Source: Ectocarpus siliculosus
Lineage: Eukaryota; Sar; Phaeophyceae; Ectocarpales; Ectocarpaceae
Length of the DNA: 43,098 nucleotides
NCBI GenBank assembly: GCA_000310025.1
Contig: FN649729.1
Span: 2,391,214-2,434,311, forward strand
Reading direction: 5' to 3'
The translations under genes were made by a program, and so were the position numbers. Of the stretch, positions 11,311 through 22,432 are shown in pieces; the stretch's first letter is position 1; every line of letters begins with the position of its first letter. The notes below the pieces were generated by a model that did not search any database, was not told where the DNA came from, and worked only from the letters and a program-made list of their open reading frames with translations.

Positions 11311-11975
11311 TTACCCGCGTAGCTTGATGACTCTCTGCACCTTGTCGACCACCCTCCTGCATAGGATGCACGGCTTCCCCTCGTAGGCGGAACCGCACCG
11401 CGAGCACGTGCACTGGTGGGCGCACGGCAGGAACAGGATCTGAAGCCAAAAGGGGTACCAGAAGGTGGTGGTGGTGAGGAATGGATGGATGGGAGTGGTA
11501 GGTTTTCGGCTGCTTTCTGGTACAGGGTACCGGAGCGACAAGCCAGTTTGCCCCCCCCCCCAAAAAAAAAAAAAACACTGGTTCATACTTGCCTGGGCCG
11601 GCGAAAACCCGGCATACCGCTCCATGTAGGGATGCGAGGTCAATGGCCTAACGACTCCGGCATGTGCTTGTACAAGTACACCCCCCACACACACAAGGCA
11701 CGAGAGATACGCACCTACATCACCTTGGTTGCAGCAGCAACAGCAACCATACCCCAACGAGACAGCATTAAGCTGACGGCAAAGATAGACAGCATTAGGC
11801 TGACGGCAAAGATAGTCATTCCTCCACTCGAGGTTCTTACGTCCACGAGCGCGTCCAAGCAGATCTTGCACGTGTCCGGGTGGTCCGGGTCCAAGCCGTC
11901 CGAGTCTTCGTCATCGTCATCCATGCCGCCGCCACCACTACCCTTCAGGGCATTCAAGATGCGAATCTGCTCGCC
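11311..11975 (-). CDS. End of SAM domain and C-terminal RING finger
   Basis: Exon 11975-11841 completes the SAM domain with GEQIRILNALKG, passes an acidic linker and starts the RING with CKICLDALVD. Exon 11439-11311 supplies LPCAHQCTCSRC and CILCRR and ends in TAA. The eight metal ligands follow C-x2-C, C-x-H-x3-C-x2-C and C-x2-C, the arrangement of C-terminal RINGs in IAP and MEX-3 proteins. By family this recruits an E2 enzyme for ubiquitin transfer. The position at the very C-terminus, with a short basic tail, is also typical. Confidence 0.9.
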
Positions 11976-13472
11976 CTGTTGACACGGAGCAGAAGGCGGT
12001 GCGTGAACGAGATATAGCGAGAGAGCAGCGACTGCCGTAGAGGGATTACGGCCGCGTGGGTGCAGGCCTTTGCGGCACGAGTACAGGGAAGAGGGGGCAG
12101 CAAACGCACACGAAAAGGGCTTCGGAGTTCACATCGGTTCTGCACCTCTTCTCTCCTCTCCTCTCTCTCGGCGAGTTACGCACACGGGTTGCACAACACC
12201 ACACGTATGCACGTGCCGTGCCAGTGTCGTCTCCTCCTGGCATTGAAAACGCATCCCAATCGTCTTCTCTCCATGCTCTGTGGGGCTGCGGCAAAAAAAA
12301 GGAAACAGCAGAGCCCGGCCGCAATAAACCGCATCCGGCGGCAGTCAAGTCGCAGCTCACCTCGGTGACCCCCATCCTCTCAAAGTCCCTCCTGTCCATC
12401 ATCAGCAGCACCTCCCCATCCAGCTGGTCTTCCCGGAACCTCTCGAGGTGGTGCTCACACCCGGCCACCCTCAACAGCTGCCGCAGCTCTCCCCCCCACG
12501 CGCCATCCTCCACAACCACGGGTGCGGCGCCCCCGCCCCCGCCCCCGCCAGGACCCCCAGTAACCGGTTGCGCGGGGCGGGCTCGGGCACCCTCGGCCTT
12601 GCGGGCGGCGACGGCGGAAGAAGGTGGCGGGAGAGCACTGGGCTGGCAGCCCTTGGAGCGGTAAAACTCCTCTACTAACCTCTTGGCAGTCTGGAGCCCA
12701 GGCGCAAAGCATGAGGCGGTAAGGCGGGGGGGGGGGGCAGAAACAAGCACGGTTTGATGTACGGCGGCGTGACGTTTCGTGTTGGAAAAGGCCGGGTTAA
12801 CAAGACCTTCGTGTAAATATGTATCCCTCCAGTTCCGTTAGCCTTCAGTGGGGTGCTCAGCGAGGAGTTGCAAGAAGAAAGAGGGGCCACGGCTGGCGTG
12901 ACCGCATATGACTGTTACCGGCACTTCGCGCGAGCGGGAGCGTGACAGGATACATTCTACCCTAACGGTGACCCTTCGTGTCATTGGAGGGGGTGGAGAA
13001 GGGAGAGGGCATTGACGACGATGACGCCGCCACTGGCACCAACTCCATCGCAACGACCAACCACCATAGACTGGTATCGCTAAACACCGCACCCGAACAC
13101 AGTTGCGGCAACAATCAAGTGTGCTGCCAAGCACTCGGCTCTTGCTGACCTTGACCGCGTTTGGAGTCCCCGTGATGATCACGTCGTTTCCGCTCCTGTC
13201 AGGATATGGTTTCACTACGATCTTCGCCCTGCTATCCTTCATGAGCTTGTTGACCGTCTGGCCCTGCTTTCCGATGAGTTGCGGCGCGATGTTCTGCGCG
13301 CGAAGAAGAGGGGAGAGGGGAGGAGCCAAAACCGCGTGCCCCACACGCGCGAAAACACCACCAGCAGGGTCAAAACACCCACGGAGATCGCTCGAAACAA
13401 CTACAATTGCAACAGAAGCGACACACCGGGTGCTGCTATCACCACAACCAAGACAACGATAACAGCAGCAGC

Positions 13473-13504
<32 letters not shown>

Positions 13505-16279
13505 CCGCTTGGATAAAAAGAGAATAAAAACGGCAAGATCTAGAAACAAAAGGTGAGTTCATACCGATCACCCCCACAAACCAAAATCCCCCTCGAGACC
13601 CCCCCGCCTACCCCCTCGCGCCTCCTCACGTTTGGACAGAACATGTCGTGCTGAGTAGGCCTCTGAGCCGCTGCTGCCTGCGCCGCCGCGGCCCCCGCCC
13701 CCGCACCCCTTACCGGTGCGGGCTGGCTAGCTTGCTGGAGCTTCTGGTCCTGTTGTCACGATTTGAGTGTTTCGCGGACATGCACCATGCCGGCGAAAAC
13801 GGGGCAGAAAACAAAAGAAGGCATATGCGTGAGTCATATCTATCGACCTCGATATGTACGCGCACAACAATTACCATATACTTTCAAAGTACTACTTGTG
13901 GTTTTTATGTGTGGTACATGTTCACTTCCGGAATACCTTCATGTCAGTCCCCCATGCCGTGCCCCCAGCCCCCTCGTTCCGCGAACCGGTAGTGGCGCGA
14001 GCAAGCAGAAGCGGTCAAGCCTTGTTGCTGTTCTACCCTACATCGAGATGGACAGGGTACATCGCGATGGACAGGGTACAACAAATACACCTGCACCACG
14101 TTCGTTCCATTCACCCCCCGCCAGGGGTAACCTCCTTGAAAAACTAATCTGGCTTGACCACGACGAACCGTGTGGCGTGTGGCCGTCGGCCCGCGCGCAC
14201 TCTCCTCGTGTCAACCTCACTCTATCCGAGCTGGGACTTCGGCGCAAGCCCCCCGCCCCCGTGCATTTTTTTCACACACACTCACCTCCCCCGCCTTCTT
14301 GTTCAGATATCGTTGGCACTTCTTCTTGATCTTCTTCATGCTGGCCCCGGGCGTTTGGTCCGCCTCGTCGTAGATCGACTGGACCGCCAGCGTGTTCTGT
14401 TTCAAGACCCGACGTACACGTTGTTGTTGTTGTTGTTGATGTTGATGTTGTTACTTTTGTTGTTGATATGGTCGTTGATAATGCTGCCACAAACGATGAT
14501 CATCGTTTGCGCATGGTAAGGGTGTCGATTTGTTCTGGGAGACACGACGACGGGGGAAGTCCGGGTGGCTCCTCAAGTTAAGCCATGTTTTGTGTTCCCT
14601 TCCAATACAATACCACGATCGACTGACCTGCGAAAAACAGTCAGCCTTGGCGCAAAAAAACAAAACCTTCGGATGCCCGCGGTCTCCCACCACTTCAGTG
14701 GCTTAACGCCCAACACGATGGCGCGTGTTAGCTGGGGATTTTTGACTGACTACCCTATAAACACTCTGTGCCAGCGTACACCCGTCTAAGCACAGAGCAG
14801 GCAACAGTACCGCCGTGTGTGGCGGACGGTGTCATGGCGCAACCTTCACGATTCGATGAAATCTGGGCAATCAACACCAACATCGCTCGGTGTGGTCGCT
14901 ACAATGCACTCCTCCCGGGGGCTCCCACAATTCTCTCCCGAAGAACTGTGATGATCTCGAACCACCAACCGTACCATCCCCGGCACGACACGCCCGAAGC
15001 ACCACCGTCATCCCTCGCCCACCACAGCCCAATCCTACGCCGATAAAAATAACCCCCGACGGCGACAGGAACCCCCTGGCCAAACAAAACCACACACACA
15101 CAAACGCCAGGGCACGACTATTAGCGCGAGAAACGAGAGCCACCGACGGCCCAGCCCACGGCCTCACTCACTCCGCTGTCGATAGCCTTCTTGAGCCGGA
15201 CCTCCAGCGACATGTCCGCCAAGAGCGCTCCTCCTCCCCCCACCCCGCCGCCCCTCATCGCCGGACCCGTCGCCGCCGCCGCCGCTGCCGTCGCCGCCGC
15301 TGCCGCCGCCGCCTCCTTCTCCTCCCGCTGCGCCTTCTCCGCGGCCCTTGCTTCGTTCGCCGCCTTCGCGTCTGCGACGGCCTTGGCCCGCTCCTGCCTC
15401 TTCGCCCGGTTTGCCTGTTGTAAGTCGGCGCTTTCCTTGGCGGTCTTCTTGGCGGCCTCTTTGGCATCCTTCTCCGCCTTAGCCTGTGCAGCCACCGCCG
15501 CCATGACTCTGAGGGGGACAAAAGAGATCATCCAGCACGGTGAAAGAGGTGGCGGGTTGTGTAAATTTCACGTAAAATGAGGAAAACAAAAAAAGAGCAA
15601 AACACAAACACGGTGGGGGTGTCCTTTATGAGTGAATATTGTGGGTTGGGATGGGTCAATCCGTGAATACAGCAGATGGTCGGAACAAAGTGGGTGTGTT
15701 GTGTGAAATATTGGGGGACAGGTCTTCGGGAAATTTCCGATGACTTTTGCGAGTGAAGGTTGTGGGTGGGGTTGTATAAACCCGTTTCATAAAGAATGCG
15801 GATTGTTGGAAGGGTGTGTATACTGTGTTGTGTGAAATATTGCGGGATAGGTCGTCCGAAAAAATCCGATTGCTTTACGAGTGAAGATTGTGGGTTGGGT
15901 TGTGCCAATCCGTTCAATGAAGAATGCAGATAGTTCCGCAACAGCGGGTGTGCTGCGTGAAATATTGGGGGATAGGTCTTCGGGAAAAAGTCGATGAAGC
16001 GGCCGAGAGTCAGAGGAGAGAAGACGAAGAAAAAGGGGGGTGGGTTCTGTCTTCAATGCCTTACGTTGGCGTCGGAGGATATATGCTTCACAAGGTTAAG
16101 ATTCATGGACAACACGTGGAAAAAACACTTTCGATCGAAGCGCACACCAAATATCAGGTTAGCGCGATCCCTAGATCAACATCTACAGCCGCCGCTGTTT
16201 CGGCACCACCGCTCTTCCCTGTACACGATTGGCCAAACGCAGGAAACCCACAGGAACGACTACAGATCATCTCTCTCTC

Positions 16280-16318
<39 letters not shown>

Positions 16319-16345
16319 GTGTCTGTCTGTCTGTCTGTCTCTCTC

Positions 16346-16413
<68 letters not shown>

Positions 16414-19400
16414 TCTACATTTAACGCTACATTGGGCCGAATGAAAAGTTTGAAACCGTCAGCCAGCGTGGCATTCGGCGCGAACGAACACACCCACTGG
16501 CTGACCTTCTGCCAACCGGTAAGCGCGTACTAATATTCAAGACACGCACACACATATGGCCTTGAGAAACATCTTCTGTTTTCGGACGCACTGAGGCTGG
16601 GACGGACACAATTTCATTGGTCAGCCAGTTGGCGCCGTTGATGCCAATACACAAACACACACATTAGAACACGCGTGGCTTGCGTTTATTATCCCGCAAC
16701 TAGATTGGCGTCTTTTCATTGGTTTTGGACGGTTAGCACGGTCGATGTCATTAACGAAGAACCACACCATTTTTTGCTTGATGAGCCGACTATTTAGCGC
16801 GGTCGACGCAAGAAACAAAAACAACACTAACACGGCACGACTGCACCCACACCTGGCTTCTGTGGCGGCCTTAGCCTCCGCGATCCGAGCAGTCTCTCTG
16901 GCGGCGGCCTCTGCCTTGCTCCGAGCGGCGCCGGCGGCGGTGGCCTCCCTCCTGCGTGCGGCGGCCTCTTTCCTGGCGACGGCCTCCTGCGTCTCCCTGT
17001 CCTCCCTCTCAGCCGCCTCCTCCGCTCGCCTGAGATTGTTTTGTTGGTTTGTACGTAGTCGTAGTTACTAAGATTGTTGGTTTGCAGATGCTGAAGTTAT
17101 TTCGTTGGTTTGTAGTGGATGCGATTTTCGGTCGTTTAGGCATGATCCGTCCGTTTCGACACCTACGTTACCCAGTACCTCTACAAGAAGTATCTGCACA
17201 CCGATCCCAAAATGCATAACCTTGAGTAGTCACAGGCTTTGCCAGATATGAAACCGAGTTCAAGCCCAACGGTCCAAAGGAGGAGAGGTTGGTTCTGGGG
17301 TGGCGTGATTGATTCCCATCAAGTGGCGTATGTATCAAGCCGCTCCCGAAAAGGTACCGAAATACAACCACCGGGTCTAGTTTTCACTCCCTCGTGTGGC
17401 TCGGAGTGGCGACGAAAACAACACCTGGGAAGCCGTGCGTCAGGGAGGCAGGCAGAGAGGCAGGCTTTGGTCAACAGCTCAGACTCTGACGTCCTGCCTC
17501 CTGGCGCAAATAAAAACCGGCATGACCTCTACCTAAGTCCTTCCTCTTGCCTACTCCATTCTTTCATCCCAATGTAGCAGTGAAACGAATGAGTTTCTCT
17601 GATCGCAAGCTCATATAAAATCAAGGTACAATACGCACACAACGATAGCGACCCAGAGTTATCGAGATACAAATGTGCATGGAAGGATTTTGTTGGGCGG
17701 CACAGCCATGGGGTCCTAGAATCTAGGATGACAAATCGCCCGGGCGCGTGACAACTCACCAAAGTGGAACGACACGGGGAATTACACCGCAAAAAAATAT
17801 CGGGGGGGAGGGTAAGGTGAATCCCCCACCCGAAGCGAAAAAGAGAGAGAGAAAGAAAAACGCTACCGAGTTGTGGTGTCGTGTACCTCGCCGCTTTCTT
17901 AGCCTTGGCCGCCTGCTGGCGCTCCTCGGCCGCCTGCAGGTCAGCCATCTGAGCCTCCAGGGTCGCCACGCCGACAGCTCCGGCGGCGGCAGCGCCGACT
18001 TCCTTCTTCCCCGCGCTAGCCCCCGTCTTGAGGAGCTGCTGCTGCTGCGGCGGTTGTTCCGTCGCCTTGGCGGCAGTGGGCTTCTTTGCCACCGCCGCCG
18101 CCGCCGCTGTCTCCTGACCCACCGTCTTGAGACCGGCGGCCTCGACCGCGGGGACCTTCTTCGTCTCTACCGCCGCCGGCCAGGGTACCTGTTGTTCCCG
18201 GCCCGTTGCTGCCCGAGGGATGTCCGATGACCGCACGGCTGCTCTGGCAACACTAACAGCACCACCAGCAGCAGCACCACCACCATCAGCACCACGAGCG
18301 GCGGCACCGCCACTGGCAGCAGCCGCGCCGGCCATTTCGCGTCGATCCTCGCCTACCGCCGCCGCCGCCGCTGCCGCCGCTGCCGCCCCTGCCTGTGGGA
18401 CCTGCACGGCCTGACCCAGGAACACAACGCACAGGGCAGCATGAGGAACACAGAAAGTGAGAGAGCGCACCATGCCCTGGAGAGGGAGCCCGCGAACTAG
18501 AAAAGCGGAAATCACTCGTGTTTTTGACTGCCCCGCCGTAAGAATGACGTCTTTTCATTGGTCAGTCCGGCTAGTCTTTTCATTGGTCAGTCCGGCTAGC
18601 GCAGTCGATGCTCATTCGAAAACACACAGGCACAAATGCACACGCGCGTTCTGTTTTTAACCGCACTGAGAGACTGACGTATTTTCATTGGTCACCCCGC
18701 TAACGCGGTCGATGCTAACAACAAAAAAACACAAAAACACGCACACACGCACACCTCACGCGTTGCCACCGAAGACCCAGGCCACGCCGCGAGGGGCCCG
18801 CGGACGTCGTTTGTCGCACCCCGGGGGCTGTCTTGCACGGGCGCGCTGAACTTCGGCAGGCCGCCACCGCTCTTGCCCTCCTCGCGACGCGTTCGAATCT
18901 CCGACCGCGTTCTCAGGGCGCGGCCCATCCAAGAAGTGAACCGATCGTGGTTGAACCCGCCGGCTTTCCAGCTCGCCGCCATCGAGTCTATGTCCTTCGC
19001 AAGCTGTGAAACTGCTCAACAACAATCGCGTTCAATATGCACACGGCGCCCACCCCGAAAAACTGAAAATAAGAAAACACCTTGTATGCATAAAACAAAA
19101 AAAAGTCCGAAGAAGGAGCTCTTGTTATGGGTAAACAACCCTCGCTATTATAGTCATTTCCTCTTGTGAGAAAATAACCAAATAGACGACATACAGCGGT
19201 GTGGTGCGGGGTCGTATGCACATGAACATTGTAAATATTCGGACTCTCACGTTCTTGATTGCGTGGTGGCGTGTTCTGTACGAAAACAGGTGCAACAACC
19301 CCCCAAAAAACACATCGCAAGCGGAGGTATATCATATCATACGGTAGCGCATACACACGTAGGAGCCAAGTCCCGTCTGCCGCACCGGTCGTGCTGGCGC

Positions 19401-21749
19401 TCGACGATGATTCAGCTCCTCCTTCCGCTCCACCACCCGCCGCGGCCGGGGCTCCTCTAGGCTGCGCCTGCGCCTGCTGGACCTCTCGCAGCCTCCTTTG
19501 CTGTTGCTCGAAAGGGTTTTCCCATGTCTTTCGACATTGCGGGGGCGAGGGATCGGCACTTTAGGAGGCAGGGCATCGACGTAGTAAATCTCAAAAGGTG
19601 GGTCAAGAGAAACCACGGGGTACAACAGCATCCAACGTTATGCTCTATAGTACAACACCACCATAGACTTGGAAAAAAAAAGAAGCTCCTTCCTTTGCCG
19701 CTTTCCTCCTGTGTGGCCCCGGCTGGTGCTTCCAGAAAATGTATCGAAAGGCGTTCAAGCTGGCGTTCAGAATAAAGGGGAAAATATTTTGCAACGACAC
19801 CAGGCATGTCGACGTGCTCCGGTGACGCCAGCAAGAGGCACCTGTTCCAACGCACACCCAACCGCGAGCTAACGCCCCCCTCCCCCCCAAAACAATCGGC
19901 CTTCAGCCACAGCGAGCAAGAGTGCGCTCGATACAAAGGTCGTCGCCGCTACCCCCAACAAAGGTACACGGCTACAATACGCTGCGCTAGCTGAGTCAGC
20001 GAGCAAGAGCATGTTCGTCACAAACGCCACCGCCGCCCCTCAACAACAACAACAACAACAACAACAACAACGCACACGGCTGAGCTACCTGCCCAACTCA
20101 CCGTCTCGTTGTTCTGAGCGTTGTGCCAGTACGGACGGTTGTCGTGGTCAGGCGAGGTGTACATCGTCCACGCCCCGGCAGCGGACGCGGCGTGCTCGTT
20201 CGCGACCACCTGTTCCATCGCCTCCCGGCACTGCTTCAGGGTTTGCCGCACGTCTTCCGAGCCGCCGTGGTACAAATCCACCACGTCTTCGGGGGGATTG
20301 TTGGATCCATCGATCGATAGGGGGGTGGGTGGGTGGGTGGGCAATTCCGTTAACAAAAAAAAAACAGAGCGCGTTGGGGCTTTGGTGATCTGATCGACCC
20401 CCCAGCCGGTCACTACTACACCATGTTCTGAACCACCCTTGGAGCTGAGTTGCCGAGCTCACGCTTACCCTCCCCCCATCTCTCCTTCCCCGTTCATTCC
20501 CCCGCGCCCGTGACCGTACCACCTACCCCGCCGCCGCCCCCACACAAACGACAGGCACCGCGAAGGGGTCGGTCCTCTTTCCAAACCTGGTGCACCAAAA
20601 TACAGGAACGAACACACCTCTCTGGCAAATTCGACGGTTTCACATCGACGGTTCCAACAACGAGTGTAAAGAGTCTGCATCGGATTTGCCTTCACAACCT
20701 TTCTTTCTCTCTAAAAAACACGAAAGGCACACCTGACTCTACCCATCCATAGAAAAGTGCCCTAACCGTCTCCACGCTCGTCACACCCCTCAGCGTCGAG
20801 CGTCGCCCCCGGGCAAGACCCCCCCCCTTCTCCTCCTCCTCCTCCTCCTCCTCCCACATGGCCACCACTTCCCGCACGTGCTCGACGGGAAGCCGCCGAC
20901 CCCCCTGCCCGCCGCCACCCAGCGCCTTCCGCGCTTGTTCGAGCATGCGCAAGACGCTCGCGCCCAGAAGCGAAGATTCGTCGGCCGACTCCCCGACCGC
21001 TGCGCCCCACACGCCTTCGCCGTGACCAGCAGCCCCGGCAGGCACCTTCTCCTCTAACGCCCCTCTACTACTAATAGCGCTCTCCGCAACTCCAGCCGCC
21101 GCAGGTTTGGTGGGCTGGGGGATTGCAGCAGGAGGAGGCTTGGTCTGCAAGGCCTCGGCGGCGTGCGGCACCGGCGTCGACGTGTTAGTGCGGGCCATGT
21201 CCGCCCCCGCAGCAGCAGCACCCATGCCGGCGGCAGCAGGGCCGACATCAGCGGCACCACCAGCAACAACACTGCCACCACCACCGACACCACCAGCAGC
21301 AGCTGCACCACCAGCAGTTGCACCAGCAGCGGCAGCGGCAGCACCGACACCGGCAGCAAAAACAGCACTGCCGGCCCCGACGCCAGAGGCAACATAAGCG
21401 ACACCAGCAGCGGCACCAGCAGCGCCGATACCCGCCCCAAGAACGCCGGTACCAGCACCACCAGCGGCGGCAGCGCAACTACCACCAGCGGACGCGCCAC
21501 GGCCGGCGGCGACGGACATCCAGCGGTGGGTGACCTCCGCGCGCAAGGCGATCGAGCGGGGAGCATGATGCGCCTCCGAAGGGCCCGCCGATGCCCCGGC
21601 GACAGCGGCGACGGACTCCTCCCTCCTCCTGTTGTTCCTTCCCAAGCAGAACTTGGACCACTTCTCGATGAAACCCGCCGTCGACGCCATGTGCTGTTCG
21701 TTTTCGGGTAGGGGAGGGGGGGACAAGGACGGCTTGGGGATGCCGTCAG
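11311..21749 (-). CDS. WW - coiled coil - KH - SAM - RING multidomain protein (3' part of the long locus)
   Basis: Exons joined by splice sites and phase: 21749-20733, 20286-20102, 19527-19357, 19003-18755, 18410-17887, 17029-16853, 15508-15172, 14396-14286, 13749-13714, 13293-13150, 12690-12361, 11975-11841 and 11439-11311, ending in TAA. In order they encode an Ala/Gly-rich region, a WW domain, a segment of unknown nature, Ala-rich and charged helical (coiled-coil) exons, a KH domain with GKQG loop, a SAM domain and a C-terminal RING finger. KH domains bind single-stranded RNA, WW domains bind proline motifs, SAM domains self-associate and RING domains recruit E2 ubiquitin enzymes. The likely role is therefore an RNA-binding ubiquitin ligase; that is inference. 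Nearly every intron is phase 0; the three charged exons use phase 2 and still match. KH+SAM (Bicaudal-C) and KH+RING (MEX-3) proteins are known separately. The 5' end is uncertain: it may continue into the Cys-rich exons at 22639-26200 or begin at the ATG at 21690. Confidence 0.75.
12361..14396 (-). CDS. KH domain and most of the SAM domain
   Basis: Exon 14396-14286 encodes a Lys-rich helix (SMKKIKKKCQRYLNKKAGE). A 36-base micro-exon at 13749-13714 follows. Exon 13293-13150 carries the KH core: NIAPQLIGKQGQTVNKLM, with the invariant GxxG loop as GKQG, and the last strand IITGTPNAVK. Exon 12690-12361 completes the KH helix (TAKRLVEEFYRS), passes through a Gly/Pro-rich linker and gives the SAM domain from LRQLLRVAGCEHHLERF to RMGVTE. 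All junctions are phase 0. The KH domain probably binds single-stranded RNA. One unusual donor (GTCAGC) follows the KH core exon. Confidence 0.85.
13461..13505. repeat. CAA/CAG trinucleotide tract
   Basis: About 45 bases of CAG passing into CAA triplets in the intron between the micro-exon and the KH core exon. Confidence 0.9.
15172..18410 (-). CDS. Ala-rich and coiled-coil exons
   Basis: Three exons (18410-17887, 17029-16853, 15508-15172) are joined by two phase-2 introns, each splitting an Arg codon as AG/G and AG/A. The first is Ala/Gly/Gln-rich and ends in helical LEAQMADLQAAEERQQAAKA. The other two are almost wholly charged helix (EEAAEREDRETQEAVARKEA, then AKAEKDAKEAAKKTAKESAD), strong coiled-coil candidates. 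The last exon is cut at GGA/GTGAGT; read on without splicing it would end 18 codons later at the stop at 15121, an alternative 3' end. Confidence 0.7.
15629..15995. repeat. 120-128 bp tandem repeat, three copies, intronic
   Basis: Copies begin at 15629, 15749 and 15877, each with GAGTGAA..TTGTGGGT and later GTGTGAAATATTG.GGGA.AGGTC. They lie in the intron between the coiled-coil exons at 16853 and 15508. On the minus strand they read as an open frame of 137 codons with repeated PQYFTQH motifs, but it has no splice link to the gene. Confidence 0.8.
16270..16413. repeat. Compound CTGT/CT microsatellite
   Basis: About 140 bases alternate between CTGT and CT blocks and finish in pure CT, inside an intron of the long minus-strand gene. 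All three plus frames and the minus frames are open through it, which produces spurious Cys/Leu/Ser or Arg/Glu proteins. Confidence 0.95.
16580..16840 (+). repeat. Dispersed TTTTCATTGGTCAG family, two copies and a fragment
   Basis: Copies at about 16580-16665 and 16683-16765, and a fragment at about 16784-16815, share CATTGGT, a GGTTAGC or AGTTGGC stretch, and GGTCGATG/GGTCGACG followed by an A/C-rich tail. They sit in the intron upstream of the coiled-coil exon at 15508. Confidence 0.6.
18541..18745 (+). repeat. Dispersed TTTTCATTGGTCAG family, two copies, one with doubled core
   Basis: At 18549-18600 the core TTTTCATTGGTCAGTCCG occurs twice in tandem, followed by GCTAGCGCAGTCGATGCT; a second copy at 18672-18720 has TTTTCATTGGTCACCCCG and CTAACGCGGTCGATGCT and ends in AAAAACAC repeats. 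Both lie in the intron between 18755 and 18410. Confidence 0.7.
18755..19003 (-). CDS. Exon of unknown fold after the WW domain
   Basis: An 83-codon exon with phase 0 at both ends, acceptor TTTCACAG and donor GTGTGC. It encodes LAKDIDSMAASWKAGG and a basic, Arg-rich middle. I recognise no domain. It is assigned to this gene by strand, phase and position. Confidence 0.6.
19357..20286 (-). CDS. WW domain split over two exons
   Basis: Exon 20286-20102 ends with GAWTMY...RPYWHNAQNNET and exon 19527-19357 begins TWENPF. Spliced in phase 0 they form a complete WW domain: first Trp in GAW, the central aromatic pair in PYWHN, the second Trp in TTWENP and the closing Pro. WW domains bind short proline-rich or phosphoserine-proline peptides. 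Before it lies a helical stretch; after it come a Gln/Arg-rich helix and a Gly/Ser-rich linker. The donor used here (CTACGT/GTGTAT) is weaker than most and could lie a few bases away. Confidence 0.85.
20041..20070. repeat. CAA trinucleotide tract
   Basis: Ten CAA triplets in the intron just downstream of the first WW exon. Confidence 0.95.
20733..21749 (-). CDS. Ala/Gly-rich exon before the WW domain
   Basis: A 1,017-base exon follows a strong pyrimidine-rich acceptor (CTCTTTTCCAG). It opens with a Pro-rich stretch, then a conserved-looking segment (STAGFIEKWSKFCLG), a long low-complexity tract of Ala, Gly and Val at about 21.15-21.50 kb, a helix-prone part and a run of Glu before ending at TCAG/GTGTGC in phase 1, which the WW exon accepts. 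Low complexity makes both strands open in several frames here. A candidate extra exon at about 20664-20608 is possible but not phase-compatible with this model. Confidence 0.55.
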
Positions 21750-22394
21750 CTGGAAAAGAGCACAACATCCCGCGCACGCTGCTGCTGTGCTGGAGGATGG
21801 GTCGCGCCGCAAATATGCATACCAGTATACAGGCGTTGCTGTACATAGACGGAAAACAATAAAAAAACTGTCGTGCGCGACAGTAACCTTCCCCTGCCAG
21901 GCACATGAGTTATTCTGCAATCGTTCGACAGCGCGCAGAACCGACTAGCCCACACCTCGCAAGAGCTGGCCCTCAATCGCACGGGGTATTCGAATGGTAC
22001 CACTTTTACTGCAAGTAGTGGTGACATCACATACAGCGGTGGCAGTAGAATCGGAGAAGTGGTAGCGTGAATGCTAAGTAGGGTGAGTAGAGTGTTGCAC
22101 ACTTTGCCAGACACCTCCGACAGAATTCAGGAAGTGCTATGCATACGATATGGCAATTTCATGAATAAATAATAAATATCGATCGTGGCAAGAGACGGAC
22201 CCATCACTTTTTTCTTACAAGAGGAACGCCCACAGGCGCGACAAAAAACGCAAAAAAAATGAGCTATTAGGTGTCTTATTGATAACCCGGGATAGCCGCT
22301 AGCGTCGCGCATATGGTGTGGTTCCGCAAAACTGCTGGCTGGCGCCAACCCCTTCAACCGGCATTCTAGCGCGCGACCGGCATTCTTCAGAATT

Positions 22395-22427
22395 ATTGTT
22401 GTTGCTGTTGTTGTTGTTGTTGTTGTC
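22395..22427. repeat. GTT trinucleotide tract
   Basis: About eleven GTT/GCT triplets, immediately followed by the dispersed-repeat copy at 22433. Confidence 0.9.
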
Positions 22428-22432
22428 TTCAC

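Noticed and set aside
16229-16533. Cys/Leu/Ser-rich plus-strand frames over the CTGT repeat
   Set aside because: A microsatellite with no stop codons in any frame; no evidence of translation.
17529-18515. 328-codon minus-strand frame as a single exon
   Set aside because: Only 18410-17887 shows coding character; the ends run through a donor (GCGAG/GTACAC) and an acceptor that match neighbouring exons in phase.
20608-20664. Extra minus-strand exon ending CCAGAGAG/GTGTGT
   Set aside because: Splice sites are plausible but it is phase 0 on both sides while the flanking exons need phase 1, and it has no recognisable content.
22195-22265. Minus-strand frame with CxxC-like cysteines
   Set aside because: No acceptor precedes the cysteines in a usable phase, and the region is T-rich intron-like sequence.
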